A stretch of DNA of 58,107 nt from Rhodopirellula sp. SM50 (GCF_002289565.1 NZ_NTFY01000088.1:1-58107); one strand, 5' to 3'. Counted from the first letter of the stretch, positions 27,158-35,316 are shown. Made by a program: numbers and translations. The notes: generated from the sequence alone by a model not told the origin.

Positions 27158-27397
27158 CTATTCCTCCGCCGGTTTTTCTGAGGCAATCACGAAGAGAACA
27201 GGCCACAGCAAAAATGCTGCGTAGACGGTACCGAACATCACTGCGCTCCAAAAAATCCCCCAAGAGCGAGCAAAGAATGCCGCCGTCGACAGGCCAATGA
27301 CGAGTATCGTAACGAAGAATCCAAATACATGCCGGAGTTGATATCGACGCTTCGCGTCTTCGCTCGATGACGATGCTGAATCGTGTGATTTGTTCAT
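27158..27397 (-). CDS. Small two-helix membrane protein
   Basis: 79 residues from ATG 27397, preceded by CAAGGAAGT; the longer frame from 27526 overlaps the VOC gene and has no site. After a polar, Ser-rich N-terminus come two helices (FFVTILVIGLSTAAFFA and WSAVMFGTVYAAFLLWPVLFVI) typical of 2TM-domain proteins. Function unknown. Downstream of the DoxX/VOC pair and probably cotranscribed with it. Confidence 0.65.
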   Translation of the reverse strand: MNKSHDSASSSSEDAKRRYQLRHVFGFFVTILVIGLSTAAFFARSWGIFWSAVMFGTVYAAFLLWPVLFVIASEKPAEE

Positions 27398-27485
27398 CAG
27401 TAACTTCCTTGGTTTCGTAGTAGATTCAAAACCTTGAGTTTCATTTTTATCTATTTTTACATGCACACGTGTTTCGAAACGCTCG

Positions 27486-28019
27486 CTAGCCAGGATGAGC
27501 TCTCGCGAGTTTAATTTGCGACTCAACTTCCATTAGCAAGTTGTTCAGGTCGAGTCGTTGATTCGTCATCGCTAGTTGCCCATCGGCAGTTCGAGGCCAT
27601 TCATCTTGTGGTTTGTCCCAATACAACTCCACGCCGTTCCGATCGGGGTCACTTAGGTACAGCGCTTCGCTGACTCCGTGATCGGTGGCCCCTTCCAACA
27701 GTACGCCTGCATTCTCTAGACGGCGAAACGCATCGGCGAGTGCTCGTCGGGTGGGATACAAAATGGCGAAGTGGTACAGGCCTGTGGATCGTCGAGGCGG
27801 CGGTGAACCACCCTCGCTTTGCCATGTATTCAAGCCGATGTGATGGTGGTAGCCGCCCGCCGAAATAAACGCCCCCTGTTCGCCAAAACGCTGAGTCAAT
27901 TCAAATCCCAGGATACCGCAGTAGAAGTTCAACGCCCGCGTCAGGTCCGCAACCTTCAAATGGACGTGACCAATGCGGACCCCCGCATCAATCGGGCGAG
28001 ACGTGCTGTCAACATTCAT
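27486..28019 (-). CDS. VOC-superfamily dioxygenase/glyoxalase-like protein
   Basis: A 177-residue protein with two beta-alpha-beta-beta-beta modules. Putative metal ligands are in GHVHLKVADL (His), STGLYHFAI (His) and NGVELYWDK (Glu), the ordering used by catechol-2,3-dioxygenase-like enzymes; YHHHIGLNTW supplies further His residues. The substrate is unknown, but VOC plus DoxX pairs are often linked to quinone or electrophile response. It begins 3 bp after the DoxX stop. Confidence 0.82.
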   Translation of the reverse strand: MNVDSTSRPIDAGVRIGHVHLKVADLTRALNFYCGILGFELTQRFGEQGAFISAGGYHHHIGLNTWQSEGGSPPPRRSTGLYHFAILYPTRRALADAFRRLENAGVLLEGATDHGVSEALYLSDPDRNGVELYWDKPQDEWPRTADGQLAMTNQRLDLNNLLMEVESQIKLARAHPG

Positions 28020-28022
28020 GGG

Positions 28023-28448
28023 TTATTCCTTTCCACTGTTTTCATTTGGATTTCGCTCCTTCAACCAGATATGGTCGATCGAGAACTGCCCCGAGCCGGT
28101 CAGGAACAGCGAGGCGTAGACGAGCAAATAGATCGCCGCCAGTTCTTTGACCTTCCACGGGTCTTCCGCATGCACAACAAACAAGGCAACCAGCATCGTA
28201 AAAGCCAGCGGGACTACAGTGAGTCGCGTACCCAGCCCAAGGAGGAGCAGGACTGAGCAACCGACTTCGGCACCGATTGCCATGATGAGACTCAACTGGC
28301 TGCCGATGCCAATCGGATCGGGAAATGCGCCAGACATCTCGCTGAACCCCATGAGCTTTTGGACACCGTGCACCAACATCATGCAACCGATTCCGACTCG
28401 CAATACAAGCAGACCGATCGAAATTTGTTTGGTGGACGCATGTAACAT
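28023..28448 (-). CDS. DoxX-family membrane protein
   Basis: A 141-residue protein with four helices. It opens ISIGLLVLRVGIGCMMLVHG, with the DoxX signature GCMMLVHGVQKLMGFSEM, and has VGCSVLLLLGLGTRLTVVPL in the middle. Family members are membrane partners of oxidoreductases. First gene of a unit with the VOC protein; the MarR-type remnant lies just upstream on the same strand and may once have controlled it. Confidence 0.85.
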   Translation of the reverse strand: MLHASTKQISIGLLVLRVGIGCMMLVHGVQKLMGFSEMSGAFPDPIGIGSQLSLIMAIGAEVGCSVLLLLGLGTRLTVVPLAFTMLVALFVVHAEDPWKVKELAAIYLLVYASLFLTGSGQFSIDHIWLKERNPNENSGKE

Positions 28449-28521
28449 TTGATATCTCCAGTTAAGTTTAGGTTGTGCCCACTCGACTCTACTTTACATG
28501 CAAACCAATAGGCAAAAAGCG

Positions 28522-28852
28522 TTACTCTTCGGATTGCTTGCGAACCGACTCAAGGATTCGAATGAGAGCTTTCAGATCACGAGGTGAAACGCTGGCTAAC
28601 TGCCTGCTGTGCAAATCCAAAAGTGGTTGGTCGATCTTATTCAGCAATTGCAGTGCCGAAGACTTAATTTCAACGTAAAAATCCCGACGGTCATCCTGGC
28701 ATTGCCGCTTGTCGATCAAGTCGAGCTTCAAAAGCTGTTCGACAACTCGCGTTATCGCCGGGGCTACCTGTATCATCCGCTCACCCATCGGCACCGCCCA
28801 GGACACGATATCGCCCAAGATTGCGGTCCCTAATGAGATACTGACGAGTACT
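28522..28852 (-). pseudogene. MarR-family regulator lacking its N-terminus
   Basis: The frame reads GERMIQVAPAITRVVEQLLK then LDLIDKRQCQDDRRDFYVEI, the recognition helix and wing of MarR proteins, followed by the C-terminal dimerisation helix (DLKALIRILESVRKQSEE). About 40 N-terminal residues are missing: the frame closes at a TAA near 28853 and the first start codon is TTG 28818 within the DNA-binding domain. A shortened protein without the N-terminal dimer helix would probably not work. Confidence 0.55.
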
Positions 28853-28903
28853 TATCTGATGGATCAACTAAGAAGCTCCTAATCTGGCGCCGCTGCTTTC
28901 CCA

Positions 28904-28923
28904 GCGTCAACCTGCGTTGACGC
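28904..28923. promoter_or_regulatory. Perfect dyad GCGTCAAC-CTGC-GTTGACGC
   Basis: The most symmetric copy of the dyad family, with 8-bp arms and a 4-bp spacer. It lies 75 bp upstream of a predicted sigma-54 promoter for the Usp operon. Confidence 0.6.
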
Positions 28924-28997
28924 CACCTCGTGGCAGCAACGTGTTCAAGTTGGGTGAAACCGTGCCGCGTCGATCCGCATCGGTTCCGCGACGCAAA

Positions 28998-29013
28998 CGG
29001 TCCCTTACTTGCT
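28998..29013 (+). promoter_or_regulatory. Predicted sigma-54 promoter of the Usp operon
   Basis: CGGTCCC-TTAC-TTGCT, with GG and GC ten bases apart. The expected transcript would start about 26 bp before ATG 29051. Confidence 0.55.
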
Positions 29014-29050
29014 CCTCAATTGGGTGTACTCGTTCAAAAGGAACCTAACG

Positions 29051-30016
29051 ATGAAACGCTTCCGCAACATTCTCGTGTCGCTGGACACTCGCCATGAGGA
29101 TCAATCGATTTTAAAATTGGCCGCCAAAGTTGCTCACGATGACCAAGCAAAGCTGACGTTGGTCGATGTCGTCCCGCCAATGTCTTGGATGACCCGTTTG
29201 CTGGTGCCCGATCATGAGCACATTGAGCAGTTGATGAAGGACGAAAAGCAGCAACAACTCGATAGCATGGCCGGATCGCTTCGCGACGCCGGATTGAAAG
29301 TCGAAACCAAGGTCCTGTCCGGAAAGACCTCCACCGAGATCATCCGCGAAGTTTTGCGGAAACGACACGACTTGGTCATGCGCGTCTCGAAAGGTTCCGA
29401 CAGTCGCCGCAAAGGGACGTTTGGAACGACGGGGTGGCGACTACTGCGAGAATGCCCGTGTACGGTTCAACTGGTCACATCCGCACACTCAAAGCCGACA
29501 CATATGCTTGCCTGCGTCGATACCGCAACCGACCATGTTGACGATGCAAAACTCAACGAAGAAATTCTCGATCTCGCTCGCACGATCGCCAATCGCGATA
29601 GTACTCGATTGTCCATTATTCACGCGTGGACCATTGACGGTGAACGGTTACTCGATGGGCGAATGCCGCGTGGCGAGTACGAGCAGATGAAACGAAGCCG
29701 CGAAGAGCACGTGGAGAAACTCTTTAATCAGTTTTTGCAACCGCATGGATTCAGCTCGAACGATGCTCGCGTTTCCATGCTCAAGGGCGACGCGATCAAC
29801 GTCATTCCGAACTTCACTCAAACCGAGAATGTTGACTTGGTCGTCATGGGAACGATCGGGCGTAGCGGCGCGGCCGGTCTGTTGATCGGTAACACCGCCG
29901 AACAGATTCTCGACTCAATCGAATGCAGCGTCGCCGCGGTCAAGCCGGCGGACTTCGTTTCACCAATCAAAACGGGTGACTATGTCGCCGCATCCCAGGA
30001 GCCTACATCCTCATGA
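29051..30016 (+). CDS. Universal stress protein, two Usp domains
   Basis: A 321-residue tandem Usp protein starting MKRFRNILVSLDTRHEDQSI. The N-terminal domain (1-145) has the UspE-like pattern but no clear ATP loop; the C-terminal domain (150-300) carries VDLVVMGTIGRSGAAGLLIG, the G-2x-G-9x-G-[ST] type nucleotide loop with substitutions. Start 29051 is fixed by AAAGGAACCTAACG ahead and by the promoter position. It overlaps the next Usp gene by 4 bp (ATGA). Usp proteins support survival during stasis, oxygen lack and damage. Confidence 0.9.
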   Translation: MKRFRNILVSLDTRHEDQSILKLAAKVAHDDQAKLTLVDVVPPMSWMTRLLVPDHEHIEQLMKDEKQQQLDSMAGSLRDAGLKVETKVLSGKTSTEIIREVLRKRHDLVMRVSKGSDSRRKGTFGTTGWRLLRECPCTVQLVTSAHSKPTHMLACVDTATDHVDDAKLNEEILDLARTIANRDSTRLSIIHAWTIDGERLLDGRMPRGEYEQMKRSREEHVEKLFNQFLQPHGFSSNDARVSMLKGDAINVIPNFTQTENVDLVVMGTIGRSGAAGLLIGNTAEQILDSIECSVAAVKPADFVSPIKTGDYVAASQEPTSS

Positions 30017-30873
30017 ACATCCTTGTTGCTCTAGACGATTCCGTTTACTCCGGCTACGCCATGGAGATGCTCAATGGCTTGCCGATTCACGAGCAAGTCG
30101 ACCTTGGTATGGTCACCGCCATTGCCAGCCTGCCCAACCCCGATTTGGAGGCAGCCGAGCAGAACGCGGTCAAGCAATTCCTGCAAAAACGATCCGAAGT
30201 GCTGGCTCGCCGGTTCCGCAGCGTATCGGTCCACACGCCACACGGATCACCGGGACTTGAGATCATGCGATTGGCAAAGACAGAGAATACGGACCTCGTC
30301 GTTCTCGGTGCGATTGGCCATTCGGCGATCGCCCGTGTACTGCTGGGAAGCGTTTCAGAATACGTTGCCACGCGGGCCGATTGTTCAGTCCTGGTCGTCC
30401 GTCCGCCAGCAGGGGCGTCCGCAGAGAAACTTCCGAAAGCGGCATTGCCGAGCAGAGTCCTCATTGCCATCGGCAACTCGGAGTCCGACAGGCGCTTATC
30501 GCAGTGGGTTCGCGAAGTTGAACTGCCTGTAGAAACCGAGATCCACTTGATGTATGTGATGGAGAAGCGTGCCTACTATGAACTCGATCTGCTTCGCAAA
30601 GCGTCAGCCTACTGGAAAGAAGTTCGCTCAACCGCCTCCTGTCATATCGAAGTGATGCAAGCCGAGCTGCAATCCGCTGGCTATGTGGTCCATGCAAAGT
30701 TGACCGATGCACCGCATATCGGCCAAGCTTTGGTTGACTATGCTGCTGAGCACGATTGCAATCTCGTCGTCACGGGTTACCAGCGTGATACCTTAGTGGA
30801 GCGAATCCTGCTTGGAAGCACTTCGAGGTACATTCTCCGTCAGGCACCGTGTAGCGTGCTGATTGCCCGTTGA
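30013..30873 (+). CDS. Universal stress protein, two Usp domains
   Basis: A 286-residue tandem Usp protein (MNILVALDDSVYSGYAMEML). First domain about 1-138 with TDLVVLGAIGHSAIARVLLG then SVSEYVATRADCSVLVVRP; second domain about 148-286 with CNLVVTGYQRDTLVERILLG then STSRYILRQAPCSVLIAR. The first domain keeps the ATP-loop spacing GxxGHxxxxxxxxGS. Translationally coupled to the preceding Usp gene through ATGA. Confidence 0.9.
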   Translation: MNILVALDDSVYSGYAMEMLNGLPIHEQVDLGMVTAIASLPNPDLEAAEQNAVKQFLQKRSEVLARRFRSVSVHTPHGSPGLEIMRLAKTENTDLVVLGAIGHSAIARVLLGSVSEYVATRADCSVLVVRPPAGASAEKLPKAALPSRVLIAIGNSESDRRLSQWVREVELPVETEIHLMYVMEKRAYYELDLLRKASAYWKEVRSTASCHIEVMQAELQSAGYVVHAKLTDAPHIGQALVDYAAEHDCNLVVTGYQRDTLVERILLGSTSRYILRQAPCSVLIAR

Positions 30874-30981
30874 GCCGTCGACCCATTCACACTCTCCCCA
30901 GGGAGGGGCGAATCAACTACCGACGAATTCCGGTTCCGGCAATGTTTGAATTGCTAGGTGATTTCGCAATGACGCGATCTG

Positions 30982-31425
30982 TCAACGCTCGTAGTGTTCC
31001 GGTTGGTACACAATGCTCACGATCTTCATGCGGCACATGCCGACCGGAACAGGCCATGAGACGGTATCGTCGACGCGACAGCCCAAGATCGCTGTGCCGA
31101 TCGGAGCGAGAATCGACAGCATGTTCTCTCTGACGTTCTCCGATTCGGGGTAAACGAGCGTGAAAATTTCACGCTCGTCCGTATCGAGGTTAACGAGTTC
31201 AACCACCGAATCCATCGTAACGACGTCGCCGGGTACTTTGGCTGCATCGACAACGCAGGCACGATGAACTTCTTGAAGCAGATCTTCGAGATGCTTTCGA
31301 CAACCTGCGGTTTCCTTGAATTCACGATTGAGCAGCTGGAGCAGTCGTCGTTGATCTTCAGCGGTGATGATAATTTGCCGGGCTTCGGCAGTGATGACGA
31401 CGTGGGGAGGAGTTGCGATGGACAT
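30982..31425 (-). CDS. Rnk/GreA-C-like protein, copy 1
   Basis: A 147-residue protein whose C-terminal half is the GreA/GreB C-terminal fold as found in Rnk: VTMDSVVELVNLDTDEREIF, TLVYPESENVRENMLSILAP, IGTAILGCRVDDTVSW and the terminal IVSIVYQPEH. The N-terminal part is a short helical region (DQRRLLQLLNREFKE) in place of the Gre coiled coil. Rnk binds RNA polymerase near the secondary channel and affects nucleoside diphosphate kinase levels in E. coli; the role here is inferred to be transcriptional adjustment under stress. Two paralogues lie at 31790 and 54834. Confidence 0.85.
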   Translation of the reverse strand: MSIATPPHVVITAEARQIIITAEDQRRLLQLLNREFKETAGCRKHLEDLLQEVHRACVVDAAKVPGDVVTMDSVVELVNLDTDEREIFTLVYPESENVRENMLSILAPIGTAILGCRVDDTVSWPVPVGMCRMKIVSIVYQPEHYER

Positions 31426-31667
31426 GAGTATGGATTGAGAGGGTGCGTTGAGTTGTGGACAGATAATCAGACCCGCCCTATCGGAGGGTGAGTGAAGCTG
31501 ACGATATTTACAAATTGAACGCTCCCACTCGCTCGGGCTGAAACGTCACTTTTTCCACTCGTATGCGAGTCTCTCGTTGAAGCAACTGCAGGGTTAATAT
31601 TCTCCAGCGGTATTGAAAGAAGCAACTTGTAGAGTTAGCAACGCACGGTCAATCATTGTCGGAGATC

Positions 31668-31722
31668 GTAGTGGACGAGGCTACGAGTCCCTCGCGTGGG
31701 GACTCGTAACCTCGTCCACTAC
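31668..31722. repeat. Long hairpin repeat
   Basis: Arms GTAGTGGACGAGGCTACGAG (31668 on) and its complement ending at 31722 form 24 bp with one mismatch around a 7-nt loop. It lies between two Rnk-like genes on the minus strand and could end or protect a transcript. Repeats of this form look like dispersed palindromes of the genome. Confidence 0.8.
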
Positions 31723-31789
31723 ACCAGTAATTGCCCGACCGTGGCCTACCCTACCTTTGGAAGGAACAATCGCGAACGGGGTGAAGCGT

Positions 31790-32209
31790 CTACGCGGTGA
31801 CGCCTGCACGCTCCGGCTGGAAGACGACCTCCTCGACGCGCCATCGACCTTCTCCACTGGGAATTCTCCAGCGGACGGAATCGCCGACGCGTGAGCCAAG
31901 GATCGCAGTTCCAAGTGGTGCCAAAACAGAGAGCTTTCCTTCCGCAATGTTAGCTTCATCCGGATAAACGAGAGTAAACGTTTCGACCGTCCGGTGTTTC
32001 ATATCTTTCAATCTGACGGTCGAGTTCATCGTTACAACACAGTCGGGGACTTCGCCGGGCGCCACGATCTGTGCGATTTCAAGTTCACCCTTTAGGTCAT
32101 CCAAGTAAGGTCTATTGCGAATCGACTGAGCGAACGAACTGACGAAAAGTTCTTCCAAGCGGTCGCGGTCTTTCGCAGTGATAGTAATTTTTCTTTTGAT
32201 ACGAGCCAT
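31790..32209 (-). CDS. Rnk/GreA-C-like protein, copy 2
   Basis: About 139 residues from MARIKRKITITAKDRDRLEE. The GreA-C-like half reads VTMNSTVRLKDMKHRTVETF, TLVYPDEANIAEGKLSVLAP, LGTAILGSRVGDSVRW and VEEVVFQPERA. The N-terminal region is a helical stem. It is closer to the copy at 54834 than to the copy at 30982 (shared MNSTV, NIAEG, RVGxxVRW). Start 32209 is chosen by domain fit; no strong ribosome site is visible. Downstream of the small genes at 32330-32884 on the same strand. Confidence 0.85.
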   Translation of the reverse strand: MARIKRKITITAKDRDRLEELFVSSFAQSIRNRPYLDDLKGELEIAQIVAPGEVPDCVVTMNSTVRLKDMKHRTVETFTLVYPDEANIAEGKLSVLAPLGTAILGSRVGDSVRWRIPSGEGRWRVEEVVFQPERAGVTA

Positions 32210-32329
32210 GGTTGTGACTTTTGGCGTGTGGGGTGTAGACGACGAATAACTAATGCAACAACCGGACCAATCGCATGAGCGAGCGATCAACGAACGGTTG
32301 CAGTAAACAAAAACGCTCTCGCTCGCGAT

Positions 32330-32677
32330 TTACACGGGCGCAAGCGTCAACTCGCGACGACGGGCGTTCCGCCCCGTTGACACTTCCGCGTCGTGCGTCG
32401 GCTCGGTCGCGTGAGTGACGTTGAGTTCGAGCGATTGTCCACCGACGCTCAGCAACAATATCGTTTCCGCGAAACGTGGCCGGACTTGACCGAAGGTTTG
32501 CGCGGCATGAATTGCGAGTTGCACCGAGTAGTACGACCGAGCGTCACCTCGAACGACGACACAGTCCGATTCGACCTCGATAGAGAGTTCGTTTATCAGG
32601 CGATGAGTGTCGCGAACCAATGTTTCGCTGAAGTCGTTGAGCCACTGGTTGTCGAGGTGCCACGTATCGTGTTGCAT
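32330..32677 (-). CDS. Small protein with BON-like domain
   Basis: A 115-residue protein. The centre (INELSIEVESDCVVVRGDAR then SYYSVQLAIHAAQTFGQ) has the alpha-beta pattern of a single BON domain, with the conserved V-x-G (VVVRGDA) and the following helix. No export signal is seen, so it is probably cytosolic, unlike most BON proteins. Function unknown. Second gene after the sigma-54-like promoter at 32947. Confidence 0.6.
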   Translation of the reverse strand: MQHDTWHLDNQWLNDFSETLVRDTHRLINELSIEVESDCVVVRGDARSYYSVQLAIHAAQTFGQVRPRFAETILLLSVGGQSLELNVTHATEPTHDAEVSTGRNARRRELTLAPV

Positions 32678-32713
32678 CGTTGCCGTCCGTGAGTGGAGTT
32701 GTTGTTAAGAATC

Positions 32714-32884
32714 CTATGACATCGAACGCAGCAGGATCGCGAGGGCAAAGACCAATATCAATGCGATCTGGCCGATCAGCATTACGTGAGACGCATGCTC
32801 GACGAATGGTCGCTGGTTCGCTTGTCCGCGTTCGCACTCGCTGCCGGTCGCGGGGACTTTATGCTCCGGATTTTTCATCAACAT
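32714..32884 (-). CDS. Small membrane protein under a sigma-54-like promoter
   Basis: 56 residues from ATG 32884, placed by CCAGGAGCC seven bases ahead. A polar N-terminal part is followed by one helix (VMLIGQIALILVFALAILLR) at the C-terminus. No family recognised. The promoter TGGCACC-GTGA-TTGCA and the dyad at 33036 lie directly upstream, so this gene leads the unit that continues into the BON-like and probably Rnk-like genes. Confidence 0.55.
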   Translation of the reverse strand: MLMKNPEHKVPATGSECERGQANQRPFVEHASHVMLIGQIALILVFALAILLRSMS

Positions 32885-32946
32885 GACCAAGGCTCCTGGC
32901 AAATAGGATCGATTGGAGTGCTCCGATGAGCTTTCCTAATGACTAA

Positions 32947-32962
32947 TGCAATCACGGTGCCA
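32947..32962 (-). promoter_or_regulatory. Predicted sigma-54 promoter, near-consensus
   Basis: Minus strand reads TGGCACC-GTGA-TTGCA, the best match to the sigma-54 consensus in the window. It lies 75 bp from a dyad and about 60 bp before ATG 32884. Confidence 0.65.
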
Positions 32963-33035
32963 AGCGATAAAAAAGACGTTTGTTACGAGATTTGCGTGCT
33001 TTTCCGGTCGTATGCGTCCATTCGCGTTTCGCGGT

Positions 33036-33051
33036 GTCAACTTGGGTTGAC
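33036..33051. promoter_or_regulatory. Dyad GTCAAC-TTGG-GTTGAC, predicted activator site
   Basis: Six-base arms are exact inverted copies. It sits between the truncated dihydroorotate dehydrogenase-like gene and the promoter at 32947. Confidence 0.6.
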
Positions 33052-33071
33052 GGGTCGTGTGATCGCCACGG

Positions 33072-33836
33072 CTAACGAAGCGCATGTCCCCACCGATCCG
33101 ACTGGAGAAGATGATCCCCTTCGGAAATCCCATTTGGAATTTCACCCGCCGATAACGTGGGCGAAATTGTGCCTGGTGCTGTGAGTCCCCAGGTGCACCG
33201 AACCTGGAAATGGTCCAACGTGATGTCGATCTCAGGATCGCGTGCGTAAAGGACCAGTCCCTGCACGCCGGAGACGAGTCGTCGGGCCAGATGACTGACT
33301 GCGGTGTATTCGCGATGCAGTTTCAGAAACAGAGGTACCGAGATGGACTCTCTGATCGTCTTGACTAACTCGACGACCTGGTCTTCAAGTTCGCGAGGGT
33401 CATCATGATCGTTGACTTGTCGATGATGTACGTTCAGCTCGATTGCATCGGCTCCCGTGACTTGCAACTCACCGGCAAAGTCCAACCAATCACCGTCCGT
33501 GCCGCCATGGAGACTTGCGATCACCGGTATGCTTGACAGCACACTCGCCCGATTAACCATCGCGAGATAGGTTTCGACATTTGGAACCAAAGCATCTCGG
33601 GTCATTCGAGTCATGTGATCGAGCAAATGCTGTTCGCGTTCCGAAATAGAACCGCCATTGCGAATTCTCCATGCGATCACATGCTCCTCGAACAATGAAG
33701 GCAACACAATTGCTCCAGCGCCCGCGTTTTCCATTGCGATGCGGTTCTGCATGTTGGCCGATAGCGGGCAGGAGCCGACGATGATGGGCGATCGGAGTTT
33801 CAAGCCGCCGAAGTTGGTCGATAAATCCAGGGACAT
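33072..33836 (-). CDS. Dihydroorotate-dehydrogenase-like protein, C-terminally shortened
   Basis: 254 residues. The TIM-barrel FMN-protein start SLDLSTNFGGLKLRSPIIVG and the segments LPSLFEEHV, IPVIASLHGGTDGDWLDFA and ADAIELNVHH match the DHOD-like proteins that accompany fermentation or stress genes rather than pyrimidine synthesis. After CTWGLTAPGTISPTL the conserved C-terminal barrel strands (the phosphate-binding ASGGI region) are absent, so about 80 residues are missing and FMN binding is doubtful. It follows a Usp gene by 67 bp and is probably cotranscribed. Confidence 0.65.
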   Translation of the reverse strand: MSLDLSTNFGGLKLRSPIIVGSCPLSANMQNRIAMENAGAGAIVLPSLFEEHVIAWRIRNGGSISEREQHLLDHMTRMTRDALVPNVETYLAMVNRASVLSSIPVIASLHGGTDGDWLDFAGELQVTGADAIELNVHHRQVNDHDDPRELEDQVVELVKTIRESISVPLFLKLHREYTAVSHLARRLVSGVQGLVLYARDPEIDITLDHFQVRCTWGLTAPGTISPTLSAGEIPNGISEGDHLLQSDRWGHALR

Positions 33837-33903
33837 GTTACGAGTTCCGATGAAATGGAGGAGTTAGTTGTGCGTGGTGATTCGAGTACCGAGCGAGACA
33901 GAT

Positions 33904-34902
33904 TCATAGTGAACCCAGCAGGTTGTATTCCGAATCAAGGTCCCAGAGGATCGCGGATTCCCGCATTTCACGCTCGACAGGAGAGACGAATCCTTCTGGT
34001 TTGATGGCTAACACCGAACACGACACGTCAGCTAGCACCGATTCAGCAGTGCTGCCGATCAAGAAACCAGCCACGCCGGTTCGACATTGAGTCCCCATCA
34101 CCAGCAAGTCGGCCTTGATTGCTTGGACGGTTTGGCGAATCGTCTCAGCCGCACCGCCTCGGATCACATGCCGTTGAACCTCTGGATGTCGAGCATTCGA
34201 TTCATCTAAAAGTTCGTCCATTCGCTCGTTGACCAAAGTTTCATACTGTTCGGTCATCGCGTCGATGATGGCGTCGCCCATCTTGATTCGTAGCGGTTGT
34301 TCCATCCAAACGCCCCAAGCGCTGACCACATGCAGCGAGGCAGATTCGCGTTCGGCGATGGAGCGTGCCCGGCCGAGGATTTCGAGATTCAGCGCTCGGT
34401 TTGCTTCGTCGTCAGATGTCGTGTCGATTGCCGCAATAATTCGGTCGAATCCGCCTTGGTGGCGAGCTTTAAGCAGCCACACCGGACAGGGACACAAACG
34501 CAAGAACGACGGTGAAACGCTTCCAAGCAAGCGATCGACGAAACGATTGCCAAAACCCTCGGCGGTTGCGAGCAATAGGTCATGTTTGCCCGTGACAACC
34601 TGCCGTACGGTTTCGTGAGCCTGGTCACCGATGCTGACGATGACGTCCAACGGAACGTCACGATCGCAATACTGAGCCGCAAGCTCCGCTAATTTTCGTC
34701 GTTGATCGTGGGCAATGACGCGTTGTAATTCGTCGGTCTGGTCGATGGCTTTGGTCAATCCCAGCAAAGGCGCCAGCGGCTTGACCACGTTTATCAACGT
34801 CAATTTAGCGTTGTTCTTGCGTGCCAATCGAACTGCCTGGTCAAGCGGGGTCTCGTCGGATGCCGGGTTGAGATAGACCAGAATGTTCTTAAACGGTTTC
34901 AT
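33904..34902 (-). CDS. Universal stress protein, two Usp domains
   Basis: A 332-residue tandem Usp protein (MKPFKNILVYLNPASDETPL), similar in plan to the product at 29051. The C-terminal domain carries ADLLVMGTQCRTGVAGFLIG then STAESVLADVSCSVLAIKP, which keeps most of the ATP-loop spacing. AGGAGTATCTAA precedes the start. A predicted sigma-54 promoter lies at 35005, and a palindromic repeat occupies the presumed leader (34928-34988). Confidence 0.9.
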   Translation of the reverse strand: MKPFKNILVYLNPASDETPLDQAVRLARKNNAKLTLINVVKPLAPLLGLTKAIDQTDELQRVIAHDQRRKLAELAAQYCDRDVPLDVIVSIGDQAHETVRQVVTGKHDLLLATAEGFGNRFVDRLLGSVSPSFLRLCPCPVWLLKARHQGGFDRIIAAIDTTSDDEANRALNLEILGRARSIAERESASLHVVSAWGVWMEQPLRIKMGDAIIDAMTEQYETLVNERMDELLDESNARHPEVQRHVIRGGAAETIRQTVQAIKADLLVMGTQCRTGVAGFLIGSTAESVLADVSCSVLAIKPEGFVSPVEREMRESAILWDLDSEYNLLGSL

Positions 34903-34927
34903 TTAGATACTCCTGAGTCAATGAATG

Positions 34928-34988
34928 GTCGCCCGACCGCTCCGCCACTCGGAGTTTCGGGAACGAACCGACGGAGCGGTTCGGCGAC
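34928..34988. repeat. Palindromic repeat, family A, in the Usp leader
   Basis: Arms GTCGCCCGACCGCTCCG (34928-34944) and CGGAGCGGTTCGGCGAC (34972-34988) pair with two mismatches. Related palindromes occur at 42708 and 44298. Here it lies between the predicted promoter and the start codon. Confidence 0.65.
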
Positions 34989-35004
34989 TAGCGACTCACT
35001 ACGA

Positions 35005-35020
35005 TGCAAACGGCGGTCCG
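35005..35020 (-). promoter_or_regulatory. Predicted sigma-54 promoter
   Basis: Minus strand reads CGGACCG-CCGT-TTGCA. It points to the Usp gene at 34902 and is back to back with the plus-strand promoter at 35031. No symmetric dyad lies close; the nearest array is at 35281. Confidence 0.5.
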
Positions 35021-35030
35021 TTACGTGGAT

Positions 35031-35046
35031 CGGCTCAGGAGTTGCA
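35031..35046 (+). promoter_or_regulatory. Predicted sigma-54 promoter
   Basis: CGGCTCA-GGAG-TTGCA, GG and GC ten bases apart, 50 bp before the start of the small membrane gene at 35096. Confidence 0.45.
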
Positions 35047-35095
35047 CGACAGGCGATGTGATTGAAATACCAACAAACTCGTAAAGGAAAGTCTC

Positions 35096-35227
35096 ATGAG
35101 CACGGATCAACACGAACCCGGCAAGTTTCAAATGTCCTTGATTTTTGCATTGCCGTTCATCGGTACTGCAGTTGTCATCGTCTTATCATATTGGCTGTAT
35201 CAGTTGAATCTCGCGATGCAGATGTGA
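35096..35227 (+). CDS. 43-residue membrane miniprotein
   Basis: The frame MSTDQHEPGKFQMSLIFALP continues into one hydrophobic helix (FIGTAVVIVLSYWLYQLNLA) and stops after MQM. The start follows GTAAAGGAAAG, a good ribosome site, and a predicted sigma-54 promoter lies 50 bp upstream. It is too short for most gene finders. No family recognised; its single helix with a polar N-terminus resembles small subunits of respiratory complexes, but that is a guess. Confidence 0.6.
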   Translation: MSTDQHEPGKFQMSLIFALPFIGTAVVIVLSYWLYQLNLAMQM

Positions 35228-35280
35228 ACGAAACTCTGTGCGTGTGACTGTTGGGCAAGACACGACAACCGGCTTCCCAT

Positions 35281-35316
35281 GTCAACGCGAGTTTCGTACA
35301 GGCAACGGGAGTTGTC
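35281..35316. promoter_or_regulatory. Tandem dyads 20 bp apart, predicted activator array
   Basis: GTCAAC-GCGA-GTTTCG (35281-35296) is followed by GGCAAC-GGGA-GTTGTC (35301-35316). The same 36-bp arrangement recurs nearly unchanged at 39296-39331. Confidence 0.55.

Noticed and set aside
34921..34996. Palindrome considered as a CRISPR-like or terminator structure
   Set aside because: Single imperfect palindrome without spacer array or T-run; grouped with two other dispersed copies instead.
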